From contig JAADHO010000279.1 in the NCBI GenBank assembly GCA_013151775.1, positions 1 through 58,196 on the forward strand: a stretch of DNA of 58,196 nucleotides, in the 5' to 3' direction. The stretch is from Deltaproteobacteria bacterium (lineage in GTDB: Bacteria > Myxococcota_A > Polyangia > Polyangiales > Houyiibacteriaceae). The position numbers and the translations under genes were made by a program. Below the pieces are notes generated by a model. The model was not told where the DNA came from, did not search any database, and was given only the letters and a program-made list of their open reading frames with translations. Every line of letters begins with the position of its first letter. Positions within the stretch are counted from its first letter, which is position 1. Of the stretch, positions 39,027-47,518 are shown in pieces.

Positions 39027-41105
39027 TCAGCCGACCGCGATCTCCTCGACGGGCCACTTCAGGCGCGGCGTGTAACCGCGTTCGCTCAACAGCATGAAGA
39101 GGGTCAGCGGGCCCACGCGGCCCGCGAACATGCAGGCCATGATGATGACCTTTCCGATGGCGTCTAGCTCCGCGGTGGCGCCTCGCGAGAGGCCCACGGT
39201 GCCGATGGCGCTGAAGACCTCGAAGATGGCGCCGCGCAGCGCGATCGGCTGAGTCAGCAGCAGCGCCATCAGCGCGAGCACGATGGCGGAGACCGCGAGG
39301 GTCGCCACGGCCGCGGCGCGATAGAGCGAGGCGTGGGCGATGCGTCGCCCGAAGATGCGCACCTCCGTGCGACCACGCAGGGCCACCACCACCGAGAGCA
39401 CGAGCATGGCGGCCGTGGTCGTCTTGATGCCTCCCGCGGTGGATCCCGGGCAGCCGCCGATGAACATCAGCGCCTCCATCAGCAGCTCCGTGGCCGGCGA
39501 GAGCGCGCCCATGTCTACCGAGTTGAAGCCCGCCGTGCGCAGGGTCGTGGCTTGGAAGAAGGCGTTCTCCAGCTTGTCCACGACGCCGAGATGTGCGAGC
39601 GATCGTTGCCACTCGAAGGCGGCGATCAGCAGCGTGGGCACCAGCACGAGCAAGAGCGTCACGGCGAGGGCGAGGCGCACGTAGGCGCTGGTGGGCTTTC
39701 GCTTCAGCACGCGCGGGATGGCGACCACCAAGAGCGGGCCGAGCCCGCCGAGCAGGATCAACGTCGCCACTGTGTTCAAGATGAAGGGATCGTGCTGGTA
39801 GGGGATCAGGCTGTCGGATTGGAGCGCGAAGCCCGCGTTGCAGAAGGCCGAGACGGAGGTGAAGAGCCCGCGCCAGAGCGCGCGCGGCGCCGCGTCGCCG
39901 TGTCGTGAGAACGCGAAGCCGAGGGCCAGGGCGCCGATCAGCTCGCTGGCGAAGGTGACGACGAGTACGCGGCGCACGGAGCTGAACAGCCCCTGACGAC
40001 TCTCCGAGCCCAAGAGCTGGCTGACGGCGCCCTCGTGACGAATGCTCGGTCGGCGTCCGAGCAGCGCCAGGGCCGCGGTGGAGAAGGTCATGATGCCGAG
40101 CCCGCCGAGCTGAATCAGCACCAGCAGCGCGAACTGACCGAGTCCGTTGAAGACGTGGGGCGTGTCCACGACGATCAGGCCTGTGACGCAGGTCGCGCTG
40201 ACGGAGGTGAAGGCCGCGTCGAGCAGGCCGACGGGCGAACCCGTGGACGCGGCGGGTAGCGAGAGCAGCAGCGCGCCGCCCGCTCCCAGCCCGAGGAAGG
40301 TGGAGACGAGCAGGCGCGCCGGGTGTTCGACCAGCGCTGCGCCCCAGCTCGATTGGTCGCGACGCGTCAGGGGTGCGGGCACCAGCACGACGAAGCGCGG
40401 AACGGCGGCGGCCAGCAGCAGATAACCGGCCGCCAACAGGCTGTGTCCTGTCGCCGCGCTCTGAGCGGCCAGCGCACATGCGCCGAGCGCGCTCAGCCAG
40501 GAGATCACCAGCCTCCAGGCCGCGGGGCGATCGGCCACACCGCGACCGGAGCGCGAGAGCAGCCAGTGCAGGGCGAAGCCTACGGCGATGCCCGCGCTCG
40601 CCAGGACGGCGACTCCCATGATGCGGCTCGAGTGGTCCAGGGACACGCAGGGGATCCACGCGAGTCCGGCCATCACCAGCGCGCCCGAGGTGCGTGAGGC
40701 GCTGCGATTCGAGGCTCTCTGGAGCACAGCCGTTCGGGCCGAGGGGCGTCCCAAGAGCGCGATCAGGCACGCGGCTCCGACGAAGGAGGCGAGGGCGGGA
40801 CCGGGCGCCGAGATCAGCCCAGGGAGGGCGGCCAGAGCCGTGAAGGCGAAACCCAGGGCGATGCGTCGCCGGGCGCGGGCGCGTCCACGCAGCAGATCGA
40901 GCGCCGCCGAGGCCAGTGAGAGCGTCGCCACCAAGGCGGCGATCGGGCGCAGCGTGTCGAGGTCGAGCGTGGAGGAGCTCGGCAGCCCGAAGTCGGAGTT
41001 CAGCGCGGCGGCCACCGCGAAGGGCAGGGGCACGGCGGCGGCGACCACTCCAGAGGCAAAGGCTCCGAAGCGCCCCAACGCATGCCGTTCGAGCTCGAGG
41101 GCCAT
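39027..41105 (-). CDS. trkH: TrkH-type potassium transporter with N-terminal membrane extension
   Basis: At 692 residues it is about 200 longer than usual TrkH. The C-terminal two thirds have the four selectivity-filter repeats: SVSATCVTGLIVVD, SVSAFCNAGFAL, TLRTAGFNSVD and SAIGTVGLSRG, with GGCPGSTAGGIKTTT. The first 250 residues contain some seven hydrophobic segments (for example LASFVGAACLIALLG and SLLAAGYLLLAAAVP) with no counterpart in the core family. The product pairs with the RCK protein encoded downstream to take up potassium. Confidence 0.92.
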   Translation of the reverse strand: MALELERHALGRFGAFASGVVAAAVPLPFAVAAALNSDFGLPSSSTLDLDTLRPIAALVATLSLASAALDLLRGRARARRRIALGFAFTALAALPGLISAPGPALASFVGAACLIALLGRPSARTAVLQRASNRSASRTSGALVMAGLAWIPCVSLDHSSRIMGVAVLASAGIAVGFALHWLLSRSGRGVADRPAAWRLVISWLSALGACALAAQSAATGHSLLAAGYLLLAAAVPRFVVLVPAPLTRRDQSSWGAALVEHPARLLVSTFLGLGAGGALLLSLPAASTGSPVGLLDAAFTSVSATCVTGLIVVDTPHVFNGLGQFALLVLIQLGGLGIMTFSTAALALLGRRPSIRHEGAVSQLLGSESRQGLFSSVRRVLVVTFASELIGALALGFAFSRHGDAAPRALWRGLFTSVSAFCNAGFALQSDSLIPYQHDPFILNTVATLILLGGLGPLLVVAIPRVLKRKPTSAYVRLALAVTLLLVLVPTLLIAAFEWQRSLAHLGVVDKLENAFFQATTLRTAGFNSVDMGALSPATELLMEALMFIGGCPGSTAGGIKTTTAAMLVLSVVVALRGRTEVRIFGRRIAHASLYRAAAVATLAVSAIVLALMALLLTQPIALRGAIFEVFSAIGTVGLSRGATAELDAIGKVIIMACMFAGRVGPLTLFMLLSERGYTPRLKWPVEEIAVG

Positions 41106-41177
41106 CGCCCCGGGACGCTGTCACGGATGCCCCAGAGGCACAATCGTTCGACGGCAGCCCTCGGAGGCTGTGCGCAG

Positions 41178-42032
41178 CTATGGGCGCGCTGGGCCGAGCA
41201 GCTCGAGCAGGCGCCGATGCGAGTTCTGCGTCGTGGCGTCGGACTGATCGCAGGGCGCGTCCGAGAGTTCACCGCACGCGAGCTCCCGGTCCATGAAGCT
41301 GCGACGGCCGCAGGGTCGCAGGTAGCTCATGATCTCGCCGCAGTGTCTGGAGTGGTCGAGGCCGTAGGCGTGGGCGACCTCCATGGCGATCGTCTCGCAG
41401 GTGCGCCGCGCGTGTTCGCGCAGCTTGCGCGAGAAGACGAAGACCACGGCGTTGTCGATGGGCTGGCCGTTGAAGGGCGCGAGGCCCGTGGGCACGGAGT
41501 GCGCGTGCCCTTGGTGACTCGGGTCGGACTCGAGCGACCCTCCCGACAAGAGCTCGGAGCGGCCGCCGACCATGGCCATGACGTAGCTGTCGTTCACGGG
41601 CCGCTGATCGACGACGCGCACGTTGTAGCGCGAGAAGCGATCTCTCACGCAGGCGACGATCTGATTCCAACGACGCGTGGTGCCCGCGAAGGCCGGGACG
41701 TCGGCGCGGGTCAGCTCGGCGCCTTGGACGATGCTGGAGCGATTGATGCGTGCGTCGTCCATGCCCGGTGTCAGCCGAGCGCCTTCGCGATTCAGATAGA
41801 TCAGCCTCGTGGGATCTGGCGACTCCGCGCTCCTCGGGAGACGGAAGGGCACGTAGATGCCGACGTCTTGACCGGCCTCGCGATCGAGGCCCGAGAGCTG
41901 TGCGCCCCAGCGCTCCCAGGCCAGACCGCCCGCGGCGACGGAGAGCGGCAAGGCGAGACCGATCAGCACGCCCAGCAACAGTGTGCCCCGCGATTTGGCC
42001 TTTGGCGTGCTGCGTGCTCTCGGTTCGGCCAT
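41178..42032 (-). CDS. Metzincin-like membrane-anchored protein with altered zinc motif
   Basis: The 284-residue protein begins with a basic segment and one signal-anchor helix (GTLLLGVLIGLALPLSVAAGG). Near residues 220-240 it reads AMEVAHAYGLDH followed by IMSYL. This is the metzincin HExxHxxGxxH plus Met-turn pattern, except that the first zinc His is Met. Several nearby cysteines (RHCGEIM, RPCGRR, ELACGEL, DAPCDQ) suggest disulfides outside the cytoplasm. It could be an inactive protease-like protein or use another ligand. It lies upstream of trkH on the same strand and downstream of the mini rod gene. Confidence 0.72.
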   Translation of the reverse strand: MAEPRARSTPKAKSRGTLLLGVLIGLALPLSVAAGGLAWERWGAQLSGLDREAGQDVGIYVPFRLPRSAESPDPTRLIYLNREGARLTPGMDDARINRSSIVQGAELTRADVPAFAGTTRRWNQIVACVRDRFSRYNVRVVDQRPVNDSYVMAMVGGRSELLSGGSLESDPSHQGHAHSVPTGLAPFNGQPIDNAVVFVFSRKLREHARRTCETIAMEVAHAYGLDHSRHCGEIMSYLRPCGRRSFMDRELACGELSDAPCDQSDATTQNSHRRLLELLGPARP

Positions 42033-42076
42033 TCAGCGGCGCAGCCTACACGAGTCTGGACGTCACGCCCGCCGGC

Positions 42077-42421
42077 TCAACCGACGATGTCGAGCAGGCT
42101 CTGGGTCATCTGGTCGCTGGTGCGGATCACCGCGAGGTTCGCCTGAAAGGCACGCGAGGCCTGTATGCGCGTGACCGTCTCGCGGGCGACGCTGGTGTTC
42201 GAGAGGAAGACTCGAGCGCCATCCCGCTCGGCCACGGGGCTCTCGCCGGGCTGCTCGCGCACGCTCGACCCGACGCCGCCTTCGGCTCGCTCCTCTGCGA
42301 CGACCTCCTTGGCGCGGTAGCCGTCCGTGTTGACGTTGGCGACGGCGTCGGCGCTCACGGCCATGCGGCGAGACTCGACGGCGAGCCCCGTGCTCGCGAT
42401 GCGCGCAGCGTTCATCATCAT
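42077..42421 (-). CDS. Orphan minimal flagellar rod-type protein
   Basis: It is only 112-114 residues (three ATGs in a row at the start). The N-terminus has the rod/hook D0 motif AVSADAVANVNTDGYRAKE, and the C-terminus has ETVTRIQASRAFQANLAVIRTSDQM, the second D0 helix. The part between is a 40-residue charged linker, so almost no D1 domain remains. It resembles FlgC or FlgB in build but is shorter and lies 13 kb from flgE, away from the flagellar operon. It might be an alternative rod subunit or a relic; the coding frame is intact. Confidence 0.78.
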   Translation of the reverse strand: MMMNAARIASTGLAVESRRMAVSADAVANVNTDGYRAKEVVAEERAEGGVGSSVREQPGESPVAERDGARVFLSNTSVARETVTRIQASRAFQANLAVIRTSDQMTQSLLDIVG

Positions 42422-43070
42422 CTACGACTCCAACGGTCGGAGCCTGCGGAAACTGAACCCCGTGGTCTTCCGTCGTGCCCTCGGGCCAGGCGACGCGTAT
42501 CGTCTCGAGGTGACGATTCCGGCGCCAACGCTCGACGCGACGCTGAGCGAGCTGCGCGCGCGCTTCCCCCGGCTGCGCGTGATCCACAAGCGTGACGACG
42601 GCTTCTCGCGTTTGCTCGACGTGCTGGTGCGCGTCGTGACCTTTGGTGGAAACTCGGCCTACATGAGCCGCTACGTGACCACATTGGGTCAGAGCATCTA
42701 CCTGCCCGCAGGTTGGGAAGCGCGTGGCGAGTTGGAGCGCGTGATCGTGCTGCGCCACGAGGCCGTCCACCTCGAGCAGTTTCGGCGCTACGGAAAGCTC
42801 GGGATGGCGTTGCTCTATCTCGTCCCCGTCTGCCCCATCGGCCTCGCCATCGGGCGCGCGCGCCTGGAGTGGGAGGCCTACGCCGAGACCTTCCGCGCCA
42901 CGGCGGAGATCCTCGGGCTCGAGGCGGCGAGGGATCCGGCGCTGCGCGAGCACGTGCTCACGCAATTCGTCGGCCCAGCCTATGGCTATATGTGGCCCTT
43001 CCGTCGGCAGGTGGGGCGCTGGATCGACGCGGAGCTCGAGCGCCTCGCCCAGAGCGCGCCCGGCGGCTAG
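42399..43070 (+). CDS. HExxH-containing protein of unknown family
   Basis: The first half is Arg-rich with no clear family. At about residues 125-135 lies VLRHEAVHLEQFRRYG, with HEAVH as a candidate zinc motif, then a membrane-like hydrophobic stretch (GMALLYLVPVCPIGLAIG) and LEWEAYAETFRAT, where a third acidic ligand could sit. This resembles gluzincin-like proteins of unknown role. The ATG at 42399 puts the start inside the divergent mini rod gene (23 nt overlap); a GTG at 42462 would avoid it. The last 4 nt overlap the convergent DarP gene. Confidence 0.65.
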   Translation: MRAAFIIIYDSNGRSLRKLNPVVFRRALGPGDAYRLEVTIPAPTLDATLSELRARFPRLRVIHKRDDGFSRLLDVLVRVVTFGGNSAYMSRYVTTLGQSIYLPAGWEARGELERVIVLRHEAVHLEQFRRYGKLGMALLYLVPVCPIGLAIGRARLEWEAYAETFRATAEILGLEAARDPALREHVLTQFVGPAYGYMWPFRRQVGRWIDAELERLAQSAPGG

Positions 43071-43600
43071 CCGTTGCGCAACAGCTTGTAGAGCGCCTCC
43101 CGGCGCCGCTTCGTCGTGCCCTCCGCGTGTTCCTTTTGGGCGGCGCGCAACGCTTGACGCAGACGTTGGCGGTCGGCGTCGGGGTGCTCTTCGAGGAACG
43201 GCTCGAGGGCGCCGTCACCTTCCTCGAGCAGCCGATCGAGTAGGCGCTGGAGTCGATGCTGCGTGGCGTCGCGCCGCACGTCTCCGCTGAGCACGGCGAG
43301 CCTGAGCTCGATCTCGTCGACGTCGTGTTCCCCCAATGTGCGCACCACGTGCCGGCGCTGGCGCGCGAGGGCGCTGCCCTTCTTGAGCCGGGCGAAGAGC
43401 CGAACCTCCGCGAGCAGCTGCGGCTCGAGTTTCAGCCTCACGAGCTTGCGATCGTCGAGCGCGGCCAAGGTCTTGGCCAACGTCTCACGTCGGTTCAAGG
43501 ACGCGCGCGCCTCCGTCCGGAGCTCGCTCCGAGAGGTCGTGTCCGCCTGACGGAGTCGCTCTCGCTCGTCCGGGTCCATGCTGCCGCGCTGCCGACTCAT
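43067..43600 (-). CDS. darP: Ribosome biogenesis protein DarP (YjgA/DUF615 family)
   Basis: The 177-residue protein is helical and basic. It contains SRSELRTEARASLNRRETLAKTL, VRLKLEPQLLAEVRLFARL and RQRRHVVRTLGEHDVDEIEL, ending in KRRREALYKLLR. This is the YjgA pattern, a late 50S assembly factor binding near the peptidyl-transferase centre. Length agrees with the family (about 180). Confidence 0.88.
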   Translation of the reverse strand: MSRQRGSMDPDERERLRQADTTSRSELRTEARASLNRRETLAKTLAALDDRKLVRLKLEPQLLAEVRLFARLKKGSALARQRRHVVRTLGEHDVDEIELRLAVLSGDVRRDATQHRLQRLLDRLLEEGDGALEPFLEEHPDADRQRLRQALRAAQKEHAEGTTKRRREALYKLLRNG

Positions 43601-43652
43601 GGGCGCAGCTTGGCCCGATTTGGTCCGTCGCGAAAACCGAAAACGTCAGCCC

Positions 43653-44804
43653 TCACCAGGGCAGCGGTGTGGGTACGCTGACCAGCCGCGCGCTCGATCC
43701 GACACCGACGCCTGCGCGCCCGTTGTAGCCCCAGCAGACCCAGCCCACGCTGCGGCGCCGAGCGCACTGAGCGAAGCCACCGATCACCACCTCCACGGCG
43801 TCGTCGATGCCCGGCACGGCCATGGGATCGCTGACGATGTGGCCTCGCTCTTGGGTCGGCACGGCTAGCTGCTCCATGTCGTTGACGCCCCAGCAGAACA
43901 CGCGCCCGCCGCTCACCGCGCACAGATTCCGGCGCCCCACGGCCATGCTCTCTACCTGAGAGATGCGCGAGAGTGTCTGAGGCGTGGACCAGAAGGCGCC
44001 TGGACCCGAGTTGAAAATGTTCGAGCCCCAGCAGCTCATCACGCCCGCCGTGGACGCGCAGCCCATGGCGCCACCGAGCTCGACATGCTCGGGGTTTCTC
44101 AGACCACGGACGCGCGTCACGGGCGCGCTGCGTGTGCGGCGACGCGTCCCCGCCTGCCCATTGGAGCTGCCTCCCCAGCAGCGAATTCGTCCGCGCTGGT
44201 CCTGCGCGCAGGTGTGATACTGGCCGGCCCAGAGATGCGTGGCGCGGGGTAGGCGCGGCACGAGTGCGGCCGCCGCACGCTTCTCCGGCGCTGGAGTGCC
44301 GAGGTTCGCGTAGGTGTTCAATCCCCAGCACAGCACGCGCCCATCGCCCCGCAGAGCGCAGGCGTGAAAGCTGCCCAAGGCGAGCTCCGTGATCTCGTCG
44401 AGGCCGGGCACGACTTGGGGCCTCGCGCGCGTTTCCGGGTTGTCGACGCCGAGCTGCCCGTATTCGTTGTCACCCCAGCACAGCACCTTGCCATCACCGC
44501 GCAGGGCGCAGGCGAAGGAGTAGCCGGCGACGACCTGCGTGATGTTGCTCAGCCCATCCACCGTTCGAGGCGTGGGCGCCGCCCGGAGATTGGCGGAGCC
44601 GCACTCGCCGTCGCTGCATCGACCCCAGCACTTCACGCTGCCCGTTGGGTCCAGACCGCAGCCGAAGTCGTTGCCCATGCTGATCTGGGTCGGGCCGCTC
44701 GCGCGGGCCAAAGGCTGGCGTGTCGGCTGGGCCGAGGTGCTCGACGCGCTGATCAGACAGAGGCAGGCGAGCGACGCGGCGGCGAGGTTCGGGAGCTGTG
44801 ACAT
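43653..44804 (-). CDS. RCC1-like beta-propeller protein, secreted
   Basis: From the ATG at 44804 the protein has 383 residues with signal peptide MSQLPNLAAASLACLCLI and cleavage after SSTSAQ. Six or seven repeats of the form CALRGDGKVLCWGDNEYGQLG make the RCC1-type propeller, with two cysteines per blade, as often seen in Myxococcota extracellular proteins. The frame is open upstream to 45731, but that stretch is antisense to the aldo/keto-reductase-like gene. Role unknown, perhaps surface binding. Confidence 0.85.
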   Translation of the reverse strand: MSQLPNLAAASLACLCLISASSTSAQPTRQPLARASGPTQISMGNDFGCGLDPTGSVKCWGRCSDGECGSANLRAAPTPRTVDGLSNITQVVAGYSFACALRGDGKVLCWGDNEYGQLGVDNPETRARPQVVPGLDEITELALGSFHACALRGDGRVLCWGLNTYANLGTPAPEKRAAAALVPRLPRATHLWAGQYHTCAQDQRGRIRCWGGSSNGQAGTRRRTRSAPVTRVRGLRNPEHVELGGAMGCASTAGVMSCWGSNIFNSGPGAFWSTPQTLSRISQVESMAVGRRNLCAVSGGRVFCWGVNDMEQLAVPTQERGHIVSDPMAVPGIDDAVEVVIGGFAQCARRRSVGWVCWGYNGRAGVGVGSSARLVSVPTPLPW

Positions 44805-44870
44805 GCTGTCGAGTATACATGCCGCGAAAACCCGCTGGGCGTGTGCGTCCCCTCGGACCATACTCGGCCG

Positions 44871-45809
44871 ATGGAAACTCGCATCTTGGGAAAGACAGGG
44901 CTCAGGCTCAGCGAGCTCAGCCTCGGCACCTGGGGGCTCGCGGCGGACGCCTACGGGCGCGTCTCCGATGAGCTCTTCCGCTCCACCGTGCGCGCGGCCC
45001 TCGAGCACGGCGTGACCTGCTTCGACATGTCGCCCCTGTGGGGAGATGGACGCAGCGAGCGGATCGTCGCGGGCATCACCTCCGATCGGCGCGACGAGCT
45101 TCAGTACGTCACCCGCGCCGGCGCGCGCTGGGTCGACGGCCGCGTGCATCATCGCTTCGATCCGGCCTCGTTGATGGCCGACTGCGAGGGCTCGTTGAAA
45201 CGCCTGAGAACCGATCACATCGACCTGTTGCTGCTGCACACACCGCCCGAAGACGTCTATCGACGTGACGACCTCGGCGTCGCCACCGAGCGCCTGCTGG
45301 CGGACGGCAAGATTCGCGCGTGGGGCGTGAGCGTCGCGACGCACGAGCAGGCGACCATGGCGCTCAGCGCCGGAGCTCAGGCCATCGCCATCCCGCACAA
45401 CATCTTCGCTGGAGACGCGCTGCACGAGGTGCAGTCCGAGGTGGAGGAGGCGGGCGCCGGAGTGCTCGCCACGTCGCCCCTCTGCTACGGGCTCTTGGCC
45501 GGGCGCTGGAACGAGCGTCGAAACTTCACGAAGGACGATCATCGAGGCGCGCGCTGGTCGCACGAGGTGCTGGTCGAGCGTATCCGCACCGTGAACATGT
45601 TGCGCTTCTTGGTGCACGACGAGGTGCGGACGATGGTCGCCGCGGCTCTGCGCTACGTGCTCGCGAATCCCGTGGTCACCACGGCCGTGCTCGGCGCGCG
45701 TCGTCCCGATCAGATCGAAGGCGGTGTGCACGACGTGGGCGAGCCTCCGTATCTGTCGGGAGACGACATCGCGCGCATCCCGCAGGTGCTCGCCGTCGCC
45801 GGCGCGTAG
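44871..45809 (+). CDS. Aldo/keto-reductase-like protein lacking catalytic Tyr and Lys
   Basis: The 312-residue protein starts METRILGKTGLRLSELSLGTWG, typical of the AKR superfamily. The usual FDTAxxYGxGxSE motif reads FDMSPLWGDGRSE, so the catalytic Tyr is Trp. Where Lys normally follows (around YVTRAGARW) there is Arg. His (LLLLHTPPED) and Asp are present. The C-terminal cofactor region (VVTTAVLGARRPDQIE) fits NADPH binding. It may be a non-redox member or have a different mechanism. I use the ATG at 44871; an upstream ATG at 44841 adds ten unlikely residues. Confidence 0.85.
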   Translation: METRILGKTGLRLSELSLGTWGLAADAYGRVSDELFRSTVRAALEHGVTCFDMSPLWGDGRSERIVAGITSDRRDELQYVTRAGARWVDGRVHHRFDPASLMADCEGSLKRLRTDHIDLLLLHTPPEDVYRRDDLGVATERLLADGKIRAWGVSVATHEQATMALSAGAQAIAIPHNIFAGDALHEVQSEVEEAGAGVLATSPLCYGLLAGRWNERRNFTKDDHRGARWSHEVLVERIRTVNMLRFLVHDEVRTMVAAALRYVLANPVVTTAVLGARRPDQIEGGVHDVGEPPYLSGDDIARIPQVLAVAGA

Positions 45810-45815
45810 GGCTCT

Positions 45816-46640
45816 TCAGTCGACCAGGCCTTCGGCTCGGGCTACCTCGCGGGCGTCAGGCAGGACGGCGTCGAAGGCCGCGGCGTTGCTGGCGAGGATG
45901 CCGCCGACGTTGGCCAGAGGACCGTCTCCATAGCGGAAGCGTTCACCCGCGAGATCCGTGAAGCGTCCGCCGGCTCCGCGCAGGATGGCCTCGGGTCCGC
46001 AGGCGTCCCACTTCATGGAGCGATCGGAGATGTGGACGTAGAGGTCGGCGACCTGCTCCGCGATCAGCCCGACCTTCAGGCCGACGGAGCCGCTCTTGGA
46101 CTCCTTGTGGATGCCCACGCGCTTGACGAAAGTGTCCGTGCTCTCGCTGCGGTGGCTGCGTGAGACCACGAGGCTCAGCTCGCTCGGCGTCGCGACCTCG
46201 CTGACCGTGAGCGCGCGCTCTTGGCCCGCCTCTTCGAGCCAGGCGCCCTCGCCCACGATGCCCGAGTAGAGCTTGTCCTTGGCGGGTTGATAGACGACGC
46301 CGAGGCGGCTCTCGTGTGCGATGGCGAGGCCGATCATCACGCTGAACTCGCCGTTCTTGGAGATGAACTCCTTGGTGCCGTCCACCGGATCCACGTACCA
46401 GCAGCGCGCGGCGCCGCCGTCGTCGCGCAGCTCGGGCGACTCCTCCGCGATGATCGCGTCTTCCGGGAAGAGGCGCGAGAGCTCGGCCACCAGGAAGCTG
46501 TTGGCCTGTTTGTCCGCGTCGGTGACGGGGTCGCGCACGCCCTTGTAGGCGACGGAAAAATCCGTCGCGTAGATCTTCATCAGGATGTCGCCGGCCTCAC
46601 GGGCCATGCGCTTCGCCTCTTGGAGTTCGCGTTTCAGCAT
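45816..46640 (-). CDS. cysQ: 3'(2'),5'-bisphosphate nucleotidase CysQ
   Basis: This 274-residue inositol-monophosphatase-fold enzyme removes the 3' phosphate from PAP, a product of sulfate assimilation. DPVTDADKQAN, FPEDAIIAEES (metal-binding Glu pair), WYVDPVDGTKEF (DPxDGT) and KWDACGPEAILRGAGG are the family metal sites in order. An inositol monophosphatase cannot be excluded, but KEF after DGT favours CysQ. It follows the Smr gene by 42 bp on the same strand and lies close to cysE. Confidence 0.9.
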   Translation of the reverse strand: MLKRELQEAKRMAREAGDILMKIYATDFSVAYKGVRDPVTDADKQANSFLVAELSRLFPEDAIIAEESPELRDDGGAARCWYVDPVDGTKEFISKNGEFSVMIGLAIAHESRLGVVYQPAKDKLYSGIVGEGAWLEEAGQERALTVSEVATPSELSLVVSRSHRSESTDTFVKRVGIHKESKSGSVGLKVGLIAEQVADLYVHISDRSMKWDACGPEAILRGAGGRFTDLAGERFRYGDGPLANVGGILASNAAAFDAVLPDAREVARAEGLVD

Positions 46641-46682
46641 GGCGACCTACCTACAGCAAAGCGCGCCCGATGCAATCTGCGG

Positions 46683-47453
46683 TCAGCGTTCGCCGAGCCG
46701 CACGAGCAAGGCGCCGGATCCGCCGAGCTGGCTTGGGGCCGTCGCTAGAGCAGAGACCAAGGGCGCCGCGCCTCCTCGGGTGAGCGCCTCGAGCGCCGCG
46801 TCTCCGAGCACGGGATCGCCCGGGCTGTGGTGACCGCGTCCGTGGATGATCAGCAGCGTGCGCGCGCCTCGTCCGTGGGCCTCGCGCACGAAGCGACTCA
46901 GGCGCTGCTGAGCGGTGGCCGCCGTGAGCCCGTGCAGGTCGAACTCGAGGTCGGGCTGAAGCTCCGGGTCGAGCAAGGCCTTCAGGTGATCCGCGTGCAT
47001 GCCCTGACGCAGGGCGCGGAGCTGACCGTCTTGGCGCTGAAGGTCGAAGCGCACACCCCCTCCCACCAGGGCGTCGAGGCGCGCGCGTGCAGACGTCTCC
47101 TGCGCTGTCTCGTCGGTCGTGACCGGCTCGGATGACACGGTCGATGGACGCAGGATGGCTTTCTTGGCCAGCGGCTTCACGCCGGCGAAGGCTTGGCTGA
47201 AGGCCACGCGATCTTCGTGGCTGTAGCCGCCCGTGGAGGCGACGCTCGAGCGCGCCGCGCGCTTTGGATTCCCGGCGCCATGCGGCGTGGTGCGTGTCGC
47301 GTTCTGGGCCGCAGGCGCCTTGGCGTTCTTCGGTCGCGCGAGCTTCTGTTTGGGCAGCTCCGCTCGCATGCCGGCGAGGGCCGCGAAGGGGGAGCTGGAC
47401 TTCCCGGGCCTCTGCTCGCGGTCGACTCCGTGGCCACGCTTGCTCTTCGTCAT
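46683..47453 (-). CDS. Smr domain protein
   Basis: From the ATG at 47453 it is 256 residues. The first 150 are basic and Ala/Lys-rich, probably disordered. The C-terminal 90 form an Smr domain with DLEFDLHGLTAATAQQRL and TLLIIHGRGHHSPGDP, the DxHG and HGxG motifs of MutS2/Smr nucleases. It might cut branched DNA or RNA in stalled ribosomes. The product ends LLVRLGER. It is divergent from cysE. Confidence 0.88.
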   Translation of the reverse strand: MTKSKRGHGVDREQRPGKSSSPFAALAGMRAELPKQKLARPKNAKAPAAQNATRTTPHGAGNPKRAARSSVASTGGYSHEDRVAFSQAFAGVKPLAKKAILRPSTVSSEPVTTDETAQETSARARLDALVGGGVRFDLQRQDGQLRALRQGMHADHLKALLDPELQPDLEFDLHGLTAATAQQRLSRFVREAHGRGARTLLIIHGRGHHSPGDPVLGDAALEALTRGGAAPLVSALATAPSQLGGSGALLVRLGER

Positions 47454-47518
47454 GCGCCACTCTGACACGCGGGCTTCGTCTCGCCACGTCCCCGAGATGG
47501 CCCTACACTGCACGCCGC

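Noticed and set aside
39007..41124. 705-codon minus-strand frame next to trkH
   Set aside because: Arg-rich shadow in another frame of the same strand; the potassium-filter motifs are in the 39027-41105 frame.
42422..42445. Sigma-54 promoter for the mini rod gene on the minus strand
   Set aside because: A GG-N10-GC spacing exists, but the bases around it do not match TGGCAC or TTGC.
44805..45731. Upstream extension of the RCC1-like frame
   Set aside because: It is antisense to the aldo/keto-reductase-like gene, and the signal peptide begins at 44804.
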